Shown piece after piece: positions 42,479 to 55,900 of a stretch of DNA of 64,000 bases. Where the stretch lies: positions 20,756,527 through 20,820,526 of the forward strand of contig OX465588.1 in the NCBI GenBank assembly GCA_950022655.1. The letters run 5' to 3'. This DNA is from Alentia gelatinosa. Lineage: Eukaryota > Annelida > Polychaeta > Phyllodocida > Polynoidae. Each line of letters begins with the position of its first letter. Positions within the stretch are counted from its first letter, which is position 1. The translations under genes and the position numbers were made by a program. The notes under the pieces were generated by a model. That model saw only the letters and a program-made list of their open reading frames with translations, was not told where the DNA came from and did not search any database.

Positions 42479-44091
42479 AATGTCATGGCGACCACCCTCA
42501 CAACACCTGCGTCCACTGCCATCTCCGCCATTGATCATTCACAGTGATGTCTACTCACCGTCAGAGGGCGCTGCACGACCCCTGGTGGCAGCTCTACCAG
42601 ACCATCAATTACCTTACTTTGAGTGAGACGCTCGTTGTGAATTCACAAAGCATTTATATCTAGTGCCAGTGGGATGCCCACCACCTTTAGCACTCAGCCC
42701 ACCTCTAATTGTGTCTGGTGCACTTACTCGAACAAGTTTCAGTTCACAAGTTTCGTTTTCGACGATCGTTTAGCATTGGTCGATACTATAATATGCCAAT
42801 ATAAGGAGAAGGATATTTTCTCTCGACTCACTGCTGGTTTTATAGCCTGAAAGTCGAAAAAAAATGTTTAGTATTTGAAATGGACGAAGACAATCTTTCT
42901 AGTAAATGGAGTGTTACAGAAGGTTTCTAGATTTTGATGTTCCATGTATAACGGGGTATGAGAAAGGAGTGGAAGTTTAAAAGTTGTCAACCAAATGGCA
43001 GTGGTCTGAGCCTCCAAGGGAAAAGATATGATAAGAAATATAAGTGTGTTTGACACAGGTCAGCACCTATAGGTACAGAGGCACAGGGAGCCTGTATCAG
43101 TATCCCTCCTGTACGTACGGGGGAAATGGGAGCTTGTTTTAGTACACCTGCACCCATCAACCTGTTAACGACAGAGGCGCTGTGAGCTCATGTCCATACA
43201 TGCACGTCCAGCATGCCATTATGTACATGGGCACCTAGACATTAGTGGCAGTGCATGCAGACCCAGCTTCCCTCTCAATACAGATGTACTGGGATCTATA
43301 TACATGAATGTACAATAATTGCCTCTGGAAGGGCATGATCACCAAGTACATGTCAGAACAGGGTATTGAGACAAGGACCTTGACCTTGTAATGTATCCAA
43401 ACTTAAGGTTGACTATATAACCTGGAGTGAACAATCATAATAAGTCCTCTGAACTAAGCTGGTGAATTGTGTTTGTTACCCGTGGTCTGGGTAGAGAAGC
43501 ATACAAATGCCTCTACTGTATATTTCAACTGTGAAGGGCGAACCCAGCCAAGGAGTTCTCTCCTCCCTACAACCTATCAATATTTCAGCTACAGTGTTCC
43601 ATTGGCAACTTGTTCAAGAAGTTCTGTGCCTGCTAGTTATCATCCTACATCCAGTACTTAATTTACTGTGATACATCGATGGACTAAGAGAAAACGACCT
43701 TACTGTTGGTGAACCATTTCTTAGTTCGAGGTCACCTATTGCGGACATCTGTCCCGTCACTGCAGGTGGAGGGATGGATGTCTGCGACTGGTGACCGAGA
43801 ACTAAGACATAGTTCTGCCAACAGCCGATCGTTTTCTTCTTATTTTAAACCTCAATTCAATGAAAAAAAGCTATCTTGAATACTTATGAATTCGTCAAGT
43901 CACCGACCGCAACCCCTCCATGTTGACACTGCCTGCTGCAAAGACAAACCCGGAAGACCAACTTTGCCCATGCGCAAGAATATGTTAATTAATGCCACTC
44001 TCCTTATCGTAGTCACTCGCCGCATTTCGCCCCTTCGAACATTAATGAAAGAATGACCATCGCAGACTGGTACAGTTTTGTGTAAGTTTTT
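42479..44091. other. Non-coding stretch, no gene recognised
   Basis: Contains CAGAGGGCGCTGC and CCTGGTGGCAGC near 42560-42595, which resemble CTCF-type cores. The rest has only short open frames without recognisable protein sequence. Confidence 0.4.
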
Positions 44092-44314
44092 AAGGCTGGA
44101 GACACACCAAGCGAGAAATGGAGCGATTTCCGGAATCGTCAACACAAAATGGCAAGTATGGGAGCTATTAATCTTTATTTCACCTAATTATTGCTACCAA
44201 GACGCTAATTTATCGGTGGTAGATACTACTATGAAAAGATATCTGACATCTATGCCATTTTGTATTGGCGATTCGAGAAATCGCCGCCTTGACTCGCATG
44301 GTGTGTCCTAGGCA
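44092..44314. mobile_element. MITE with AGGCTGGAGACACACC-type ends
   Basis: AAGGCTGGAGACACACCAAG continuing CGAG at the left mirrors CTCGCATGGTGTGTCCTAGG at the right (14 of 15 in the core GACACACCAAGCGAG/CTCGCATGGTGTGTC). Inner GCGATTTC/GAAATCGC motifs continue the symmetry. About 220 bp, non-coding. Exact ends and duplication are uncertain. Confidence 0.6.
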
Positions 44315-45090
44315 TAACCCAGAGTTCAGCTGAAAAACACGTGTTCCTCGGGACTGACCAGTCGTGGTGCCGCATTAGTACTTCCAAGAGACTTTGCGCT
44401 TAACAGACAGCTGGACTTGGTGGTGGGATATGAAGACAGTACTGATTGCGATATGAGGCAGGGCGCGTAGTTTCCCAAGATTACTCGAGATAACCTTGTT
44501 GATGCCTACCTTTACTCTCTGGAGCTATAAATTATAGTTAAGTTTGGAAGAATCAATTATTTATTCCTAAATAGAGAATGGAAGTATTATGAAGGTTGTA
44601 TTTCTAAAGACTTTGTAGATATTTTTTTGAATAATATGCATTTTAAAAATAAAATCAATACTACAAACCTGTAATGCTGTAAACAATCATTCATTTTAAC
44701 ATCCAATTTTAATGATAGCTATTGTAAAATACCCTCGCTAATTGTCTAATTATCCAGGTGCATCTAGGAGCTAGAGAATCATCGATTATGTAGAACTGAA
44801 TGGAGAGACAAACAATACTCCACAAGTTTGGACATGTAAACCAGACCAGGTTCCTCACTGGGTTGATGTTTTTCCATCACTCACATCCAGATAATTCAAA
44901 CGAGTGGAGTGTTGTTTATCCTAACCCTAATAAAAAACTCCATAGGCTTTACATTGGGTCACTGTATTCGGTCTAGAGTTCAGAAAAATGAAAAATATCG
45001 CTCTAGTGGGATACACTTGACAAAGGACGTCATTTGTTAATGTAGAAGTAATTTAGACGGGCGGGGCAGGATCAATTCTAAACCAAATTT
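44315..45090. other. Non-coding stretch, no gene recognised
   Basis: AT-rich sequence with no supported open frame, repeat boundary or motif. Confidence 0.4.
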
Positions 45091-45230
45091 GAGTAAGTCG
45101 TGTTATTGTTCATCGCACTCCGGCACTCCGGCAAGACTCCGGCAAGATCGTGTATTACTGCACTCGGCTTCGCCTCACGCAGTAATAAGCGATCTTGCCG
45201 TTGTGCAATAAACAACAACATGACTAACTC
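45091..45230. mobile_element. Short hairpin element (foldback MITE)
   Basis: The inner arms CGGCAAGATCGTGTATTACT (45140 on) and AGTAATAAGCGATCTTGCCG (to 45200) pair around a GC-rich centre CACTCGGCTTCGCCTCAC. The outer arms GAGTAAGTCGTGTTATTG and CAACAACATGACTAACTC continue the fold. The about 140-bp unit is almost one long stem. Confidence 0.65.
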
Positions 45231-48200
45231 TTGTTTGGTTTCTTCATATTATATATGACTGGAGTGCAGTTCTGGATTTATTTTACCCCTTTCAATGATA
45301 TTGGATATCATCACACTATCAGAATACTTCAAATTGCTTAAAGCAAATCCAGTTTGGATTGGTTTGACCTTGGTTTGACGGCTTGCCTACCTTTTCAAAT
45401 CCTCCTCCTTATTGGTCAGTCAGTTATGACGTCATCTCGCATCACTGTGCCACGCTAATGGCGTAATATTGGTACTTTACACGGGTGGTCATTGCGTATA
45501 ATATTTTAGTGTTATTCCTATGGCTAAACCTCTACCAGAGGAGAGATAAAGTCTAAGCTCATCTTCTCCATTAAAGAATCCATGACGCTCCAACCACCTT
45601 AGGTCATGCATCTAACCGTTATATGACCCTGACTGTTGCTACAGCATTAGAAGTCTGGCCAATCAATGGCCCCTCCAACTCTGTAATGCTTCTCAGTGCA
45701 ACGATCTTAGTGTATACCCATAAAGATCTCATCGGCGCTTAATTCTATGGTTAGGATATCAACTGCTCATTTCATCACACAGAGGTACCTTTTAAATTCA
45801 CACTTTCAGTGAAAGATTGAGTTTTATATCCAGTATACATGAAAGACGTTTCCCTACCCGATGTGTGATTTCCGATATGACTACATGGTGGCGCTTGCGT
45901 GGTTGGTGCCATCTAATGGCGGCAGACTGTCCAACGCTGACGTCTGAGTGACTTTAACATTGGCGATGCGAGATTGGCGTGTTTAGCTGGAGGTGCTGGC
46001 AGTGACCTAAACACCCCAGCGGAAAACGCCGCGCTATCACTTTCACGCGAGTTCCGCCCTAAAGGAGTAGAGGAAACCATGTCAACAGCACCCTCCCTCC
46101 CACCATTTGACGCCTCAGTCCGCCCCTGTCCCTGTGTGAATTGCTCTCTGTCTCCCTGTCTGTGCAGCTGTCTCATTGCTCACTCACTGCTTTCTATTGC
46201 CGCTCAATACGACGTCTTACATTTGCCTGTAATACAGAGTCGCCCTTCCTGTACGCCGAGCGCCGCAGGAGAAATCAACCGAGGAAGCTTTCTTCTCGGC
46301 TTTTTTAACATCTACTATTTGCTGGATGTTTTGGGAATGCTTCTCTAGACGTTTTGATTAGAGATGGCTATTGCAAATTTGTATTGAACCGTGATGGAAT
46401 TGCAATTCGAGATACAATCATACCACTACCGGTGTCGCAACACGATACATATATGCTAAGCACTAAAGTAAAAGATCAGTTTCGTATTTATCTCAGCTCC
46501 TTAAAAGCCAATATTTCCACCTGCTAGACCCAATATGAATAGTGTAAAATCAGATATTTGATCACTATAGAACTTGTGAGAGGCTTGAAAACCATTCCCT
46601 GGTATCCAGAGCCTCAATCAACATTGGTCTATTTCATGTCAGTCAATACCCTTTTGATAAGCATTTAATATTTTACATATCCACCTTTTATATCAATCTA
46701 GGCCAGTGTATTTCTTTGAAAATAAAGTTTGACTACACAATGATATCACTCACGATTTTTACAAATATATATGGCTACATAGAATACAGACAGAGACGAG
46801 ATGAGTCCAGGAGCTTTGCCAAGAGGCTAGATTATTCTCTCTTCTTTTTAATATATGAGTAGTGTTCATCCATATTCTCACAGGTATTTCTGTACAGAAT
46901 AAGCCGTGTTGGATATTATAATTCATCACCTCGGAAATCCGTCACATTAACAACAATCATACTCATTGTGGTCTCATAACACGCTCCTTTTTTTCTCTTT
47001 TTCTTTTTCCAAATAAAATTACTATTCTGATCTTTCTAAATCTTAACTGTCTACTCTCGGAAGTTGCCACCTTTTCATCCTTTCGTAGGTGTTCCTCATA
47101 AAGTATTAAAAGTTAAAGAGGCTACACTACATTATATTAATACAAATTGAAACTGCTTAAAACAGTTGAAGAAAATTGCCTGGCTTTGGTGGTGTTCTAT
47201 TCGTGGGGCGGAGGAGAAACACGCTTCAGGTCTGAACGAGAGACATGCGCTTTTTGTCACTTTCAGGAACGACAATCAACGGCGTCCAGTCTCGCGAGAC
47301 TTGAGGCCGATGGGTGGGCGCGCGCAGTATGCTGGGAGAATGAGCGGCAGTGATGAGACTCTCCCCCCGGGCAGGTTCTCTCACAGCTGAGACCTCACCT
47401 TGGCCCTCGTGAAAGGCCCTCCGACACCCAGCCTCTCCTCACACAGCAAACCACTGCCCTCCCCGCTCCGCCACACCTGCTCCCTATTCCCTCGGCTTGA
47501 TTGGTATTCTCGCGTCCAGCCAGAGGGCGCCGCTTCTCACACTCTCCAAGCAGGGTCGTTCGACATCTAGCAAGCCAGTTACCCATTTTACTAAGCCTCT
47601 GCTTGGATAGTGACAGATGTTCTACGCTTAAATAATCCGCCAAGAAAAGGTGCCGCAACCGGTGACGCTGACCCAGCCACAGGATCAGTACAGGGATGCA
47701 TGTGATTGGTGAGTGAGCTCGGAACGAATCCAAACCGGAAATGCTCCAGTTCACCTCACGCAGAATGTGACTTTACAAAGCTTATGGTGGATTTGAAGCT
47801 GAAGCTGTGTGTCGGGAAAAGCTAGATCACGGATTGAAACGAAGGGCTATTCGCCAACGATGGATGCAGAACATTTTCTCGGTTATTCAAACGGAGAAAA
47901 GGACCATTAACCCTTTCTCCTCACTATTGCGCATCCAGGCACTCCCTGGCTACGGCAGCACGACGCCTCCAGGCAGTAGCCTACTACCTGGAGACAATAC
48001 CCATTTCTCAAGTCTAAAATCTCGGGGAACGACTCAAGACCAATCTCAACTTGATTGTTTGGTTTCAATGATAGCAATTTCATGTTCACTAAATGAGAAA
48101 TCAATGTTTAAAATGTTGGTTTAATCGGGTGTGAACTATGCTGCCGCCCTCCTGCTGACACATGGTGATTGTCTAGTCGTCAAAGAAAACGAGCAGAACT

Positions 48201-49408
48201 TAAATCATAAAAATACATATGCATCCCAGAGAAAATTGGTAACTATTTCGTTTGGCATGAGTGTGGAAAATTGAAATTATGACTGCATTTCAAAAATAGT
48301 TTTAAACATAGCAGCAGGCGAAATCAGATTCGCCCAATTTTCAGTCTGACTTTACTTTGCGGTATCATTTAGTAATTCCTGCAGAAATTATCCATTTTAT
48401 TGACAACAATATTAAATCATTCGGATTTTTATACTTCGCATATTTAAATGCGCATTTAGCACCGTTGTATATAGCTTAGATGTATCAACCATTGACTTCA
48501 TTTCATTGAGCTGAGTGACGATGATCACGTTTACTTAAATTATAAACTACTACAGCCTAATGTATGTTTGAGTGCGTACATGGAACACAGCCCCTGCCAC
48601 GAAATACTCGTCCATTATAATCACACTCAATAGATATCTTCTACAATCTGCCTATGTAAATAGAGCTGAATTAATGGAATTAAAATAACAGGCCCACACA
48701 TTTACAGTTACAGCCTTTGAATCCCCAAACATCTTGATTTGAAAGCATCCATTAGCAGAGGCAGCTCCAATTGTCAGATGACAACCGCCGCCGAATTTGA
48801 TTTATCTAATTAATAATTGCTGTCGATTTGTTGTCATTCTCAGTATGTCCTTTATTGGTGCTGAGGCTGGCGTTTAAGTTACCTTCATATCTTATTTAAA
48901 TCCATCACAAGGAAGGCACCAGCGATAATATGGCAATTGAGAGGTGGTTGCAGTTTAGGCTGAACGCTAACGGTGACATTTTATTGTTTGTTGTGCGGTC
49001 ATCACGATCCTTTCTCCTCTCGCATTTGAAATTCAAGACAACGCTAAGTCACCAACCCATTTAAGATAAGGTCAACTCTGAAGGTGCATGATTTTATCTG
49101 CTTTTCTCAAGTTCTTCCGTCATTTATATTAGCTTTGTCTCCTCTCGTTTTTCTTGTTTACATGCCATGTTCATATTGGTCGACCAATCTGAAGTATAGA
49201 TGCTTTCTTCTGTGGTTCCTTACAACTTTGATGTAAGGAATTATTATAGCTTCCTTTTACAGTTTTCAATAATTCACCTCTTCTGGAAGGGACAGTTATA
49301 GAATCCCTCATTTGACATTTTGTATTTTAGTGCTCAGAACGTGTGTCCACTGAGTTCCCAATGGACTACAATAGGCCTTATGCTAGGTTTACACCATCCC
49401 CCCGACCA
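45231..49408. other. Non-coding stretch with a GC-rich island, no gene recognised
   Basis: 46000-46280 and 47190-47770 are GC-richer than the surroundings and have open frames on both strands, none with recognisable protein sequence. 47510-47535 has CCAGCCAGAGGGCGCCGC. 48680-48960 is non-repetitive and rich in homeodomain-like motifs. These could be promoter, first-exon or enhancer sequence of a host gene, but the sequence alone does not show it. Confidence 0.35.
48771..48812. promoter_or_regulatory. Candidate enhancer-like motif cluster
   Basis: TTGTCAGATGACAA contains two inverted TTGTCA/TGACAA half-sites with a 2-bp spacer, followed within 30 bp by TTATCTAATTAATAATTG. Such TGACA and TAAT motifs suit TALE and other homeodomain proteins. 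Only conservation or activity data could prove function. Confidence 0.2.
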
Positions 49409-49682
49409 CCCCTCTCATAAGATCTCACACTCTCTAAGTGGTATTCTGTATTCCAGTCCAAATAAGCCACTAGGGCGCCAAATACACAGTATTCCCGCTA
49501 GGTGGCATCATTGAGATTATAGGAATCTTTGGGTTGCATTGATGTACGTGTTCAGCACGGGAGGCAGGCCAGTGGATTCTCAAGATTCTATGCCTAGTTC
49601 ATTAAGAACTCTTCTCCTATGGGGCATAGAGAGAACCTTGTAGAGAATACCACTTAGAGAGTGTGAGATCCTATGAGAGGGG
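49409..49682. mobile_element. Inverted-repeat element with 39-bp arms
   Basis: CCCCTCTCATAAGATCTCAC, continuing ACTCTCTAAGTGGTATTCT (49409-49447), is the reverse complement of 49644-49682 with a single mismatch. The 196-bp centre has no open frame. Size and symmetry suit a MITE; no target duplication was seen. Confidence 0.6.
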
Positions 49683-50501
49683 CGTACCAACTGTCCCGCC
49701 CATCGATTTTGGGAAAATTGTAAGTTGACTTGGTTCTTTTATGGCATTTTTATTGTTTTTGCATGCTCGGCCCCAAATATCCCGTCGACTTAAGGCGCCC
49801 CGCATTAAGTTAGGCTGTTGTATATCGATGTGGTCCTGTCGGGGTCTGCCGCCGTGGCTCCGCCGTACATTGACAGACATACATTCAAAACCTGAGAGGT
49901 CGCCAGCAAGTTCACATCAACCTAAGGCCACTTACGACATTCAAGATTCAAGTCCCATTCACTTAAGATTACTTATGATTACTTTTAATACACAGGTTGA
50001 AATATGGCGCCTTAAGGTGAGTTACGGAGGAACATGGTCCTTTCCCCCCTATTCCTCCACAGCAGCTTCCTGGCAGTGTCCTCAATGTATAAAAGTGTGA
50101 TGCTTTCTCAGTGTGTTCCAGTGCATTTGTGCAGCAACAGCTCACGTGGCCTTCACCTCAAGTTGCCTCACCATGGAACAAACGCTGATCTGGTGCAGGG
50201 ACTTGAAAGCCATCTCCTTCTCTTCTTCAAAGAACTAGAGTTCCATTCTAGTATGAGTAGTATTAGTTCTATTTTTATAAGGGAAAAGGATGAGAGTGAA
50301 ATTCAATTTAGAAATTTATTAGCAAAAAACATTGTATTATCAGCATCAGTGAGTACCATCAGTATCAGTGTCATTAAATAATAACCACATGTGTATCACT
50401 TTCAAAGCCAACAATGGCACATACAAAATGAAATGAAGGTGAATTGTAAATAGTTCCCAGACAGTTTTAAATAGTTCCTAGACATCAGTTTTAAATAGTT
50501 C

Positions 50502-51640
50502 CTAGACATCTGTAATGTCACTTCCCTTTCTGCTTGGGGGTGTGGGGCTTGGGATTCCGCTAGAATCAAATAGTGATGACAACGACTGTGATCCAACCAG
50601 CTGGGAGAATGATATTTCATCTGATGATGATCGCCTCCATGTGGATGTGGACAGCTGCCGAACATTGGCAGTTGGAAATTGCTGCTGCACCCAATAACTG
50701 TCTTGGGAATAGCACACACCTGGTGGGGAGGTAATGTTAGCAGGGCACTGTGATGCATGTGGCTGCCATTGATGTGTTGACAGCTGTGACTGCTGCTGCA
50801 CTCCCCCAAGCAATGGCTGCAATCATTGTGTATCCACATCACCTACCATTACTGGCAGCCTCACTGCTGCCAGCTCATGGTTGTTGGTAGCCTGACATTC
50901 CTGAAGAATAGTGTTGATATGTGCTCCACCTCAAACCGGTGGTGTTCTTGTAGTTTGTTCAGTGCATTTTTTATGTACACCATCAAGCCATAACTCTGAC
51001 CAAAAACTACTGGCTTAGGCTTCACAACTTCCTTGAGGTCTGACTGAAGCATACTCATGAGTGTGTCTTCATCAGCCTCCCCCCCCCCCCCCTGCCCTTG
51101 CAGCATATGGCCTAACTGGTGGCAATGTGAGTGTCAGAAGGTTGTTGTCCGAAGCTACAGAAGGCGACAGACCTGGAGCACTGGCACCAGATGACTGGGT
51201 ACCGCTGAGACTCTCTGTTTGCTTGAACGGTGCTACAGTGCAAATTCTCAGCATGGTGGTGTGTGGAAGCCGGAATTGGAATCTGCCCCAGATCCAGGTC
51301 TCAGTTGCTGTGAGCATTACCGCACCCTGGCCGGACTTGGTTACCAGCTTACAGATTTTGCCAAGCTTTGTCTGCATACTCTCACACCAGGTTTTCAGTT
51401 CTTGTGGTGTGCGGCCCATGGACCGTGCCTTCTTGGTCCACAGGCAGTCTTTAAGGGAGGCATCTCGGTATCCAACCAAACATTTGGAATAGATTTCCAG
51501 ATGTTGCTGGAGATGACCTCTGTGAGAAGTCTCCGACCAGGCCTGGCGACTAACGATCACTGAGCTTGTTGTGGCTGATTTTTTTGTCACTCCGAAATTT
51601 GTTCCGGCAATGCCCCGACAGCCAAGTCGACCTACAATTC
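50502..51640 (-). pseudogene. MADF/Myb-SANT-like domain protein relic
   Basis: The minus strand carries an N-terminal GTNFGVT..SSVIVSRQ region, then a MADF-type DNA-binding domain at about 51500-51255 (IYSKCLVGYRDASLKDCLW, GRTPQELKTWCESM, then ATETWIWGRFQFRLPH). A Ser-rich linker leads to a run of 14 C (51079-51092, G on this strand) where the frame changes to EADEDTLMSMLQSDLKEV and KPVVFGQSYGLMVYIKN (50861-51106). A Gln/Ser-rich tail follows in another frame (50502-50822). Such MADF proteins are abundant in animal genomes and often linked to Harbinger-type transposons. Frame changes and stops near 50861 indicate decay, unless introns explain them. Confidence 0.6.
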
Positions 51641-52309
51641 ACAACCTCGTCCAGATACGGCGAACTCGGAAGTAGCAATCGAGATATGGCGACAGCATGT
51701 TGGAGCTGTCGGGACTGATGGGGTAATGGTGTAAACCTAGTATTACGATGCATCTCCCAACGAAAAGTAAAACTTGTGTCGGAAGGTCATCTGAAATCAT
51801 GGCAGTTGATCATGTGTCTGCGATTGCCCTATGACACACACCACCAGCCTATGATCTGTTCCCGATGAGAAGCTTAATCTCAGGTCAGTGTCCATCTACT
51901 ACCATAGAAATTGAAGACATCCAAATGCGGGATGTGGATTCTCCATATCATACTACCTTAGAAGGCTTTGGAAGCTCAATATCATAGGGGCCACAGCGCT
52001 TAGTGGAGTGTCGAAGCATGTTTGAGAGTCAAAAAAAGGTGATAATGGTAACAATGCACCTCCCGAACCAGCCAATGCACCGATACAGATCCTTGGCAGC
52101 ATTTTCATACTATAATTCTTGAAGTATTGCATGGATATCAATACTTATTTACAGGTATATACAAAATATTATCATTTTCATACATTAAAATAATCAAATT
52201 GAAACAATAACTGTCAGAATAGTCCTAGATGGTACGGATGACCTTAAGCTTAAAACATCAAGGAAACCAATCTTGGTACCATCGAACCTGAAGGGAACCT
52301 AGAGAGAGA
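51641..52309. other. Non-coding stretch with a possible deleted MITE
   Basis: 51888-51965 begins TCCATCTACTACCATAGAAA and ends CCATATCATACTACC, resembling both ends of the MITE at 35984-36268, and may be a short deletion derivative. Nothing else is recognisable. Confidence 0.3.
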
Positions 52310-52978
52310 TGAAATACTATTCAAAATTCCAGGAGAAAATCCAATAAACATCCTAAAATCACAAAGCAAAAGAATTTATAGTATTCTCTTAGATAGAATA
52401 GCAATGTTTCCATCAGGAAGAGTGAGATGGGGAAGAATATACCCAGAGATGGAGCAGGATCACAAACTATGGGAAACTATTTACGAACTACCCTTTCAAT
52501 CAACCAGAGAGACTAAAGCTCAATCTCTTCAGTACAGGATTTTAAGTATGACTATCACATGTAATGCCTATCTGGCTAAACGGAAAATTGTAGAGTCACA
52601 GAAATGAACTATTGTGTGCAAAAAGATGATATCATACACTTTCTTGTTGAATGTAGAATAACCAAATCCTTCTGGGCATCACTATGGCGATGGCTCAGGA
52701 ATATATTAAGAGTGGAATTATCTGATTTAACAACAACAGATATCATATTTGGTATAACAGATCACTTAAGGAGTAAAAGGAACAGAATGTTGAACTATAT
52801 CATAATTTATGCTAAGATGTATATCCATCGACAGAAATTGTTCTGTAATAACAATCTTGAAGTTCTAGCCTTTGTGCAAGAGCTCAAAAATAGAATGATG
52901 GTTGAGAGATATGTCTGTACTTTGGAGAATGCGTACCACAGATTTGGATTCCAAGAAAACCTATGGAAAGCCTTTTAA
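52310..52978 (+). pseudogene. L1/Tx1-type LINE C-terminal fragment
   Basis: Plus-strand text starts in frame near 52330 (NPINILKSQSKRIYSILLD), continues WETIYELPFQSTRETKAQS, SLQYRILSMTITCNAYLAK to TGA near 52605, then shifts frame to NYCVQKDDIIHFLVEC and SFWASLWRWLRNIL, ending at 52978. The pattern PF..T.E.K.QS.QYRI followed by a Cys-x2-..His-F..-x-C zinc-finger-like box is typical of the region after RT in L1/Tx1 LINEs. RT itself is absent. A 5'-truncated, frameshifted copy. Confidence 0.7.
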
Positions 52979-55900
52979 ATAAAGAGGAAAAACCCAATGT
53001 ATAACACCAAAATGACCACAAGTTGTATTGTCAATTGTATCTGTAAGTGTTTATGTCTGTCATTTTCAGTTGGAAAGGATTTTTCTTTCCTCCAGTTGTG
53101 TAATGTCTGTGTGACAAGTCTATTTACTTTGGAATTCCCTAGTGGTTAGTTAATGCTGGATTAGGATATCAACTTAAATTTGTAGGAGGAAATGTATCAA
53201 GAGGTGAACAGTGTATTATAGCCAAGAATCTTGCATCAATCCACTGAGATAACATGTATTAAGGCTCCTTCTTGAAGTGGCAAAGGCTAAATCTGCAACG
53301 TAGCAAGGTTATGTAAGGTATAAAAACTGTTGATCTCAGATCCAGTTTAGCTAAAGCATAAAGAGCTACAACAAATAGGAGATAGAAATATGAACAATGC
53401 TGTGTATAGTTTTTGAAGCAATCTATATTTGATGTTGTGAATCATGGTTTTTTGTGGTTTTTTTCAGCACCCTGAGATTTTTTCATTTATGATGCCAGAA
53501 ATGTATCGGACATAAAAAGATTATGGACTGTCACATGAAAGATTAATTTATACCTGAACTACTGAAAAGGGTGGCAATCTTCTCTACGGCAATAAGAAAA
53601 TGATCAGTCAGACATTAGATAAGATTAGTTGGGTTTTTTTCATCATAAAATAAAAAAAAAGAGCAAAGCACTCATATTATGTTTTTGACAGAGAAAAGTA
53701 TATCTCAGATATTTGAATCATTGACTCTGATAAGGAACAAATGTTGATTGAGGGAAAGTCACATGTAGTTTGATGTCAAATGAATGAATAAAGTTTTTGC
53801 TAAAAATGAAATATATATATATAAGGAGTATAACATTCCTCAATGAAAAAAGACAAAAAACCGGTCAGAATCATAATTCCGATATGAATCTATTAGTTGG
53901 AGACTATAAGACTTCATCATATAATACCATATTTACAGTGAGTATCTATCTATATGCGTTCTACCTAAATTCCCATATATCAGAACTTATGTTTTATGTC
54001 TCATATGTGAGAGACATTTTTCCGTCAATAGGCTACCGATTCACGCCCACTCTCTATGAATTTGAAAAAAATCTACTGTGGTTTTTGCGTAGGAAGGTCT
54101 TCAATTTAGATCGTAGAAGGTCGGCGCACGGCCTAAAGCTAATTGCTTATGATATGGATGTATAATTGAATACAGTTGATTTTAAAACACGTCAGATTAG
54201 GCTGAGAACAGCAGCAGAATAACTATTATTGCGCCTGATCACTCCGACGTTGATATCGTGATGTATATTCATATGTATACTAAGTCAACTGATTGACCTC
54301 TGCATGTATGAAATACACGACATTACAGACATGAATAGACTGAAGTGGCCCATAGTGATATTGATCAAAATTCCTGATTGCTATTTTTTGCGATGAGAAG
54401 GTCTCAGATCAGCATTTTTTCTACAGTGCTTTTTCTACACTTACATTTTAGGGGGATCTGAGAGTTAGGCTACCTCATCTGCTACATCCTTAAATTCAGC
54501 TCCATCTCTTCCTCCTTGGTCCAGTCCCCTCGCTCGCCCGTTCCTGAATGTTTACATCAGACTCGCCTCTCATTAGTCTCGCTTTACTTGTACTTCAATG
54601 TCGGTCTGTTTTTCCTTCTTCATAGTTGATCCATCTCTTTAACTCTACTTCTCTTGAATCTTGCTCACTATCATTCTCTCCCCTTTTTGACAATGCTTTT
54701 CTTACCTACTCTCTTTTCTCTCCGTTTTACTTGAGCTTCCCCTGTTGCTTTCTCCCACTCGCTCTGCGTTATGTTTTTTTTTCCTTTTGGCTTGTTTTTT
54801 TTAAGTGGACATTCTCATGTAGGATGATCTTCATCAGAAATGACCGAAAGGTTAGGCTTGTTATCGATGCTGTGAGTTGTTCTCATCCCTCCTCGTTATT
54901 CATGCCTGGTGTGGAGCACGGCCCACGCTTAAATAGACGTGCACTTAGTCCTACTCGTTATATTTCATTTAGATGATTACTTATTGGATGAATACAATGC
55001 TCATTGTAGGGTGAGTAATTTAAAGCAGGGAGTATGGAATTACTTTCCGACAGTCTGCTGAGGAGTCAAACATTGAAAATTTACATTTTGCTGATATCCA
55101 TAGAATATGGAAACATAGTTATTGGCAGCACTTTCCCCGTTGTGCATGTACATACATTGTATTTTGTGGTACTATATAACAATTTATTTTATATGTTTCT
55201 ATACAAATTTAAATATTTATCTCATATCAATCAGATCCATATAGAATCACACAAATACGAAATTCCGACCGTACATTCGTGCCTGTGATTACAGAAAACC
55301 TCTCCAATAAAGATTCTTTAATTTAACTCCATCTCTAACATTTTTCTGTGGTAGGTAGAGTCACTATTGTGTATGTCTTCCAGAACATAGACTTATGTTA
55401 AAGTAGTATAGGTATTTAATTTACATCCATTAATTTAGTAGGAAAAATAGAAAGCCCGACGTAACCGAGTACATATGCTTCATTCGATTAAAAATAAAGA
55501 TGCAAAAGATGATGAAATATTGTATCTGCAACAAGTAGATTGTAGATTTAATTGTGCTGTAGTTGCAGGATATATTGATCAAGTAATAGATCAAGTAATA
55601 TATCTCCAAGCCAATGGTATAAAATCAACAATTATTAGGAATGTCTTCCACTCTGAAGTGTATCAAATCTAACGTACGATTAGATCATAGACGCAGGGAA
55701 GGGGCAAGTCTTATCCACCGTTTAGAAATTAGTCTTGCAGAAAAAGATATTAGTCTTGCAGAAAAAGAATTCTAAATGGAAAATACATCGAGATACAAAA
55801 CTTCATAGAATGATATGCTTACTCATCCATAATGCCCACTAAGCACATGACTAATTTTGAGAAGAATATTTGTGGCGATAAGTTATTTGTTCATTTGTTT

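Noticed and set aside
45974..46348. 124-codon plus-strand open frame
   Set aside because: GC-richer DNA, also open on the other strand, no known motif and no splice or promoter support.
47395..47754. 119-codon minus-strand open frame
   Set aside because: GC-rich patch with open frames on both strands and no recognisable protein sequence.
53797..54165. 122-codon plus-strand open frame
   Set aside because: AT-rich, no homologous motif, start in a TA microsatellite; judged chance.
54626..54976. 116-codon plus-strand open frame
   Set aside because: Low-complexity Phe/Ser/Leu text from pyrimidine-rich DNA.
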